Shown piece after piece: positions 60,107-64,000 of a DNA stretch of 64,000 bases. The translations under genes and the position numbers were made by a program. Numbering within the stretch: the stretch's first letter is position 1; each line of letters starts with the position of its first letter. Source of the DNA: Roseococcus microcysteis (GTDB taxonomy: Bacteria; Pseudomonadota; Alphaproteobacteria; Acetobacterales; Acetobacteraceae); NCBI RefSeq assembly GCF_014764365.1, contig NZ_CP061718.1:2434501-2498500 (forward strand). The letters run 5' to 3'. Below the pieces are notes generated by a model that was given only the letters and a program-made list of their open reading frames with translations, had not been told where the DNA came from and did not search any database.

Positions 60107-60867
60107 ACATCCTCATCACCGGCGCCTCGCGCGGGCTGGGCGCGGCGCTGGCACGGGAATTTTCCGCACCCGGCGCGCATCTCTGCCTGGTGGCGCGGGA
60201 CGGCGCGTCGCTGGCGCGGGTGGCAGAGGAGTGCACGGCGCGCGGCGCCACCGTCGCCACCGCCCTCTGCGACGTGCGCGACGCGCCCCGCCTGGCGGCG
60301 CTGCTGGCCGAATGGGACGCGGCGCAGCCCTTCAACCTCGTCATCGCCAATGCCGGCGTGACCGGCGGCACGCCCCCGGATGGCGGGCTGGAGGGCTGGG
60401 CCAGCGCCGAGCGCGTGCTGGGCGTGAACCTGATGGGCGTCATCCACACGGTGGAGCCGCTGTTGCCCGGATTGGTGGCGCGGCGGGCGGGGCGCGTGGT
60501 GCTGATCGGCTCGGTGGCCGGCTTCCAGGGGTTGCCGGACAGCCCGGCCTATTCGGCCTCCAAGGCCGGGCTCTGGGCCTATGGCGAGGCGCTGCGGGCG
60601 CGGCTTGCGCCGCTCGGCGTGGGCGTCACCTGCGTGGCGCCGGGCTTCTTCGCGAGCGAGATGAGCGACCGTTTCCAGGGCGCCCATCCCGGCAAACTGC
60701 CGCTGGAGGCCATGGCCGCGCGCATCGCCCGCGCCATCCGCCGTGGCCGGGGGCGCGCCATCATCCCGGCCCCCCTGGGCTGGCTGCTGCGGCTGCTGGC
60801 CCTGCTGCCCGCGCCGCTGAATGACCGCGCGGCACGGGTGCTGCGCTTCACGATCCGGGCGGAGTGA
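60061..60867 (+). CDS. Short-chain dehydrogenase/reductase
   Basis: A 268-residue SDR. The cofactor motif is TGASRGLGAALAREF, followed by ANAGVTGG; the catalytic Ser and YxxxK are in LIGSVAGFQGLPDSPAYSAS and YSASKAGLWAYGE. The C-terminal hydrophobic segment (PLGWLLRLLALLPAPL) may bind membrane, as in capsule-linked SDRs of the KpsC neighbourhood. ATG 60061 is taken as the start and overlaps kpsC by 46 bp; TTG 60094 would overlap by 13 and is possible. Its 3' end overlaps the convergent NUDIX gene by 20 bp. Confidence 0.85.
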   Translation: MAAASGAAFRALAALNILITGASRGLGAALAREFSAPGAHLCLVARDGASLARVAEECTARGATVATALCDVRDAPRLAALLAEWDAAQPFNLVIANAGVTGGTPPDGGLEGWASAERVLGVNLMGVIHTVEPLLPGLVARRAGRVVLIGSVAGFQGLPDSPAYSASKAGLWAYGEALRARLAPLGVGVTCVAPGFFASEMSDRFQGAHPGKLPLEAMAARIARAIRRGRGRAIIPAPLGWLLRLLALLPAPLNDRAARVLRFTIRAE

Positions 60868-61447
60868 CCTCGCAGCGGAGCCAGCCCGCCGCCTGCAGGC
60901 CCAGGATCAACGCGCCGACATGCATGGCCTGGCCCATTGCGCCGCGCGGCAGGACGGCCAGCAGGCTGGCGGGGTCGTGCAGTTCCACACGGATGGTCTC
61001 GCCGGGTTCCGGGATGGGCGCGGCCACGGCGTGCAGCCCGGTGGCCAGCACCACATGCAGCCGGTTGGTCTGGATGGCGGGGTTGGGCGGCCCGGCGAAC
61101 AGCCACCGCCATTCGCCGCCGCCAAAGCCCGTCTCCTCCAGCAATTCGCGCTTTCCGGCGGCGATGGGGTCCGCATCGGTCGCGTCCATGACGCCGCCGG
61201 GCAGTTCCAGGCTCCAGCACTGGGCCGCGTGGCGCCATTGCCGGACCATCACCACCTGGCCATCCGCCGTCAGCGGCACCACGGCGCACCAGTCGGGATA
61301 GTCCAGCACATACCAGGGCGAGATCTCATGCCCGGTGGCGGTGCGGAGATGGTCCGCCCGCAGGCGGATCCATCGGTCATCGAGCAGCGTGCGGGAGCCG
61401 AGCGTGGTCCAGGGGCTGCCCTCGGGGAGGGGGGCGTCGTCAGGCAC
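60848..61447 (-). CDS. NUDIX hydrolase (ADP-ribose pyrophosphatase-like)
   Basis: A 199-residue hydrolase of nucleoside-diphosphate-linked compounds. The NUDIX box is GGVMDATDADPIAAGKRELL followed by EETGF, in which the first Glu position carries Asp. Flanking regions (WYVLDYPDWCAVVPL, VMVRQWRHAAQCWSLELPG) match the ADP-ribose pyrophosphatase group. The start is GTG 61447, with GGGAGG four bases upstream; the open frame to TTG 61483 lacks such a site. Its 3' end is antisense to the last 20 bases of the SDR gene. Confidence 0.85.
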   Translation of the reverse strand: MPDDAPLPEGSPWTTLGSRTLLDDRWIRLRADHLRTATGHEISPWYVLDYPDWCAVVPLTADGQVVMVRQWRHAAQCWSLELPGGVMDATDADPIAAGKRELLEETGFGGGEWRWLFAGPPNPAIQTNRLHVVLATGLHAVAAPIPEPGETIRVELHDPASLLAVLPRGAMGQAMHVGALILGLQAAGWLRCEVTPPGS

Positions 61448-61492
61448 GGCGCCTCCCTGGCACGGTGCGGGGTCAATCCGCAACCATGCGCG

Positions 61493-62179
61493 TCAGACCA
61501 GGCGGGTGCGGACCTCGCCCACGCCCTCGACATAGCCTTCCAGCAGGTCGCCGCGCTCCACCGCCGCCACATTCTCGGGCGTGCCGGTCATGATGAGGTC
61601 GCCGGGGGCGAGCGCCACGAGCTCGGAGAGGTTCGCGATCACCTCCGGCACGGACCAGATCAGCTTGGACAGGTCGCTCACCTGGCGCTGCTTGCCATTC
61701 ACCTTCAGCTCGATCTTGCCCTTGGAGGGGTCGAAGCTGCCGGCGGGCATCAGGGCGCCCATGGGGGCGGAGTGGTCGAAGCCCTTGCCCATGTCCCAGG
61801 GGCGGCCGGTCTTCTTGGCCTCGTTCTGGAGGTCACGCCGGGTCATGTCGAGGCCGGCGCAATAGCCCCACACATGCTTCAGCGCATCGGCCACGGCGAT
61901 GTTGGACCCGCCCGTGCCGATGGCGACCACCAGTTCCATCTCGTGGTGCAGGGACTTGGTCATGGAGGGGTAGGGCATGTCGGCGCCGTTGATCACCACG
62001 GCGTCGGCGGGCTTGGTGAAGTAGAAGGGCGGCTCGCGCGTCGGGTCGCTGCCCATCTCGATGGCGTGCTCGGCGTAGTTGCGGCCCACGCAGAAGATGC
62101 GGCGCACCGGGAACATGGCGTCGCTGCCCTGGACGGGGATGGCGGCGATGGCGGGCGGGGTGAGGACATATTGCGGCAA
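61493..62179 (-). CDS. Fumarylacetoacetate hydrolase-family protein
   Basis: A 228-residue FAH-fold enzyme, a group that includes fumarylpyruvate and acylpyruvate hydrolases and hydratases of aromatic degradation. FPVRRIFCVGRNYAEHAIEM and LHHEMELVVAIGTGG carry the metal-site and catalytic residues. ALAPGDLIMTGTPENVAAVE is the conserved C-terminal block. Start: TTG 62179 has GGGAG eight bases upstream and gives the family N-terminus (MPQYVLTPP); ATG 62116 would cut it. The substrate is not certain. It stands alone downstream of a 420-bp non-coding stretch. Confidence 0.88.
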   Translation of the reverse strand: MPQYVLTPPAIAAIPVQGSDAMFPVRRIFCVGRNYAEHAIEMGSDPTREPPFYFTKPADAVVINGADMPYPSMTKSLHHEMELVVAIGTGGSNIAVADALKHVWGYCAGLDMTRRDLQNEAKKTGRPWDMGKGFDHSAPMGALMPAGSFDPSKGKIELKVNGKQRQVSDLSKLIWSVPEVIANLSELVALAPGDLIMTGTPENVAAVERGDLLEGYVEGVGEVRTRLV

Positions 62180-62420
62180 GACGGGGGCTCCCGGACATGG
62201 CGGTGGGGCGTTGCGCCTTTGGTCTAGAGCGGTTTGCCGCGGTCAGAAACCGGGCCGGGCACGGATTCGCGCTGTCTTCGGTCACAGCTTGCCCGAAAAT
62301 CATCATCAGGCTGGGCGCGCGGCAATCTTTCCGGCTTGACCCGACTTCGAGCGAAATGAGAAGTTTTGCACGCAACTCTGCGGCGCGGCGCCGAAAGCCC
62401 CGGCGACATGCCCGGAACGC
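62180..62420. other. Non-coding stretch upstream of the FAH-family gene
   Basis: About 240 bp without a credible gene on either strand; the short open frames here have no ribosome site or recognisable product. No clear promoter pair for the FAH-family gene was found, although one must lie here or further upstream. A CTAGAGCGGTTTGCCGCGG string near 62223 resembles motifs that recur in alphaproteobacterial intergenic DNA, but its role is unknown. The right end abuts the terminator hairpin at 62421. Confidence 0.4.
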
Positions 62421-62452
62421 AAAAGCGCCCGACCAGGGGGGTGGTCGGGCGC
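62421..62452 (-). terminator. Rho-independent terminator with C6 loop
   Basis: On the minus strand GCGCCCGACCA (62452-62442) and TGGTCGGGCGC (62435-62425) form a perfect 11-bp stem with a CCCCCC loop, followed by TTTT (62424-62421). It ends transcription from the C26 gene and/or the candidate small RNA upstream. Confidence 0.75.
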
Positions 62453-62535
62453 CCGTGCAGTACACTACCGATCGGAGTGGTCGGGCGAGCCGGTAGGGGA
62501 AACCGGCGCGTCCACCAGCAGGTTGCCCCGCCAGT
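62421..62535 (-). ncRNA. Candidate small RNA of about 115 nt
   Basis: On the minus strand TTGGCT (62570-62565), a 17-base spacer and TAAGTT (62547-62542) form a good promoter, placing transcription start near 62535. The RNA would contain a hairpin GCCGGT-TTCCCCT-ACCGGC and end at the strong terminator with a CCCCCC loop. No open frame lies inside. C-rich loops that can pair with ribosome sites are common in alphaproteobacterial regulatory RNAs. It could instead be the 3' end of the C26 transcript; no known RNA family was recognised. Confidence 0.35.
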
Positions 62536-62599
62536 TAAGAAAACTTAGCACCATGCTGGGACGAAGCCAACAGGTTTCCACCTGTAGCCCTGCTCAATC

Positions 62600-63373
62600 C
62601 TATTCTGCCGCCTGCAAAACGAAGCGTGCCGCCGCTCTTTCGGCACAGGCGGCGCCGAAGGACGTGAAGATGGCGCGGCTGAATTCGTCGCGTTCCCAGT
62701 CATATTCAGGGTGCCACTGCACACCCCAGGCGAAATTCCGCGCTTCGCGGACACGCACGGCCTCGACCGTGCCATCGGGCGCCCAGCCCACCGCCTCCAG
62801 CCGCGGCGCCAGGCGTTGAACCCCCTGGTTGTGCAGCGAGTTCACCGGAACCTCCTCACGCCCCGCCAGTTCCGCCAGCAGCATGCCGGGGGCGAGGCGC
62901 ACCGCATGGGCCTTGCCCGTGCGGACGAGGGGGATGGGCTGGTCGCTCGGCGTCGAATGGTCCATCCGGCGCGGCAGGTCCTGGATGCGCTGGTCCAGGC
63001 TGCCGCCGAGCGCCACGTTCAGCTCCTGCATGCCCCGGCAGATGGCCAGCAGCGGCACGCCCGCCTGGATGGCGCCGCGGATGAGCGGAAGTGTGGTGGC
63101 ATCACGCTCCTGGTCCTCGGGCGTGCCTTCGGCGTGGGGCGGGCCATCATAATGGCCGGGCCAGACGTTGGAGCGACTGCCGGTCAGGATCAGGCCGTCG
63201 AGTCGCGGCAGGATATCGGCCACCAGCCCCTCGCCGCCGGCCGGGACCAGCACCGGCACGCCGCCCACCGGGCCCAGCACCACGCGCACATAGCTGTCCG
63301 AGGCCGCGTGGTTCGGCGTGTTGAAGATGCCGAAGGCCTTCACGCAGCAGGAGATGCCGACCAATGCTCGCAT
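62600..63373 (-). CDS. Class I glutamine amidotransferase-like peptidase C26 (gamma-glutamyl-GABA hydrolase type)
   Basis: A 257-residue hydrolase of the C26 family, like PuuD, which cleaves gamma-glutamyl bonds of putrescine-derived or related compounds. Catalytic triad: C112 in VPLLAICRGMQELNVALGG, H221 and E223 in WGVQWHPEYDW. DGLILTGSRSNVWPGHY is the oxyanion-side region. ATG 63373 starts MRALVGISCCVKAFG. There are no puu genes nearby, so the substrate is inferred from family only. It precedes the candidate small RNA and terminator. Confidence 0.88.
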   Translation of the reverse strand: MRALVGISCCVKAFGIFNTPNHAASDSYVRVVLGPVGGVPVLVPAGGEGLVADILPRLDGLILTGSRSNVWPGHYDGPPHAEGTPEDQERDATTLPLIRGAIQAGVPLLAICRGMQELNVALGGSLDQRIQDLPRRMDHSTPSDQPIPLVRTGKAHAVRLAPGMLLAELAGREEVPVNSLHNQGVQRLAPRLEAVGWAPDGTVEAVRVREARNFAWGVQWHPEYDWERDEFSRAIFTSFGAACAERAAARFVLQAAE

Positions 63374-63436
63374 CAGGAGAGAAAACCGCGCCCACGCGGC
63401 GGTTTCAAGGCATGGGGCCGCGCCGGACGCAATTTT

Positions 63437-64000
63437 TCAGCGCCTCTGCTCAAGTTCTTCGCGGAATCGGGGGTCGTTGAAGGCAAACTGGAACGGATCG
63501 AAGCGTTCGCCCAGCCGCACATCGGTCAGGGTCACGCGGGTGACACGGCCCTGGGGGTCCTGGACCGCCCATTGCCGCAGCGCCATCGGCGCCTCGTCGA
63601 GGACGAGCTGCATGCGGCCCTCCGCCGCGCGGTCGGTGCGATGCAGGGTGACGCGCACCACGCCGGCGCCGCGCTCCACCGCCTCCACCGTGATGTCGCC
63701 CGCGAGGCGCAGCGGGTTCCGCAACAGCAGCCCCAGCGGCGTGGCCGAGAGCGGCACGATGGAGGCCTGCCGCAATTCCTTGTCCCAATGGAAGAATTGC
63801 CCGTCGGCCGCGATCAGCAGCGTGGGCTCGGGCGGGTCATATTCGAAGCGCATGCGGCCGGGCCGCCAGATCATGGCCGTGCCCTCGGCCGAACCGCCAT
63901 GCTGGCCGATCTGGAGGAAGCGCGCCCGCAGCGTGGTCAGGCCGTTGAAATAGCGCTCGACCTCGGCGATGGCCGCACGGTCGGGCGCCTGGGCCAGGGC
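63437..64000 (-). CDS. lolA: Outer-membrane lipoprotein carrier LolA (5' end outside window)
   Basis: Periplasmic chaperone carrying lipoproteins from LolCDE to the outer membrane. The frame stays open from the window edge to the stop at 63437. The visible start reads ALAQAPDRAAIAEVERYFNG, then LTTLRARFLQIGQ, the typical LolA region just after the signal peptide, followed by GTAMIWRPGRMRFEYDPPEP, the LolA core. Tail: VRLGERFDPFQFAFNDPRF. At least 187 residues are present; the signal peptide lies outside. An internal ATG at 63874 is not the start. Confidence 0.9.
   Translation of the reverse strand, partial: ALAQAPDRAAIAEVERYFNGLTTLRARFLQIGQHGGSAEGTAMIWRPGRMRFEYDPPEPTLLIAADGQFFHWDKELRQASIVPLSATPLGLLLRNPLRLAGDITVEAVERGAGVVRVTLHRTDRAAEGRMQLVLDEAPMALRQWAVQDPQGRVTRVTLTDVRLGERFDPFQFAFNDPRFREELEQRR

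Noticed and set aside
62454-62600. 6S RNA, SRP RNA or tmRNA in the gap after the C26 gene
   Set aside because: The conserved cores (SRP GGAAGG tetraloop region, tmRNA tRNA-like ends, 6S central bubble) could not be found; only a generic small-RNA candidate is supported.

Overview
The window is a very GC-rich bacterial chromosome segment with short intergenic gaps and many ATGA, GTGA and TGATG start/stop overlaps. Gene content points to a flagellated, capsulate alphaproteobacterium, most likely Rhodospirillales/Acetobacteraceae (Roseomonas-like). Grounds for this are the class-II flagellar order around an FlbD-type sigma-54 activator, the helicase / S4-domain protein / 7Fe-ferredoxin cluster, the argJ / parvulin / secA neighbourhood and dnaB-alr-mlaEF. 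The taxonomic assignment is inference. No tRNA, rRNA, insertion sequence, prophage or CRISPR array was seen.

Layout. 1-2790 (minus): flgE and the start of flgK. 3006-13461 (plus): fliK-flgD-fliF-fliG-fliN-flbD-flhA-flhF-flhG, almost all overlapping; two divergent sigma-54-type promoters lie between flgE and fliK. 13481-14335: a methyltransferase, followed by a 43-45 bp tandem repeat. 14442-23136 (minus): a promoter and tandem glycine riboswitch, then gcvT-gcvH-gcvP, continuing closely into thrC, an M16 peptidase and pmbA. 23216-30919 (minus): ChaA-type antiporter, MFS carrier, CinA-like protein and a GNAT-NUDIX fusion; an acyltransferase; argJ and a periplasmic parvulin. 31495-36789 (plus): a RidA-like protein, secA, a predicted metal-dependent hydrolase and a methyltransferase. 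36773-38897 (minus): a zinc-binding protein gene coupled to an outer-membrane beta-barrel gene, with a Fur/Zur-type palindrome at the start codon. 39003-41585 (plus): a secreted hydrolase and a repetitive coiled-coil protein, then a bidirectional terminator. 41659-46738 (minus): fdxA, an S4 protein, an RNA helicase and an unknown four-helix membrane protein. 46912-53823 (plus): MFS carrier, DnaA boxes, dnaB, alr, mlaE, mlaF, a double YciI protein and a DMT exporter. 53836-60867: capsule export genes kpsD-kpsE-kpsT-kpsM plus a lipoprotein (minus), and kpsC plus an SDR (plus). 60848-64000 (minus): NUDIX, FAH-family and C26 genes, a candidate small RNA and the 3' part of lolA.

A recurring anomaly is five apparent -1 frameshifts, in fliK (two), flhG, znuA and the helicase gene. 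Each lies in a run of 5-7 G or C and each is repaired by adding one base. This fits homopolymer undercalling in the assembly better than five independent mutations, although G/C-tract phase variation of the motility genes cannot be excluded from sequence alone.
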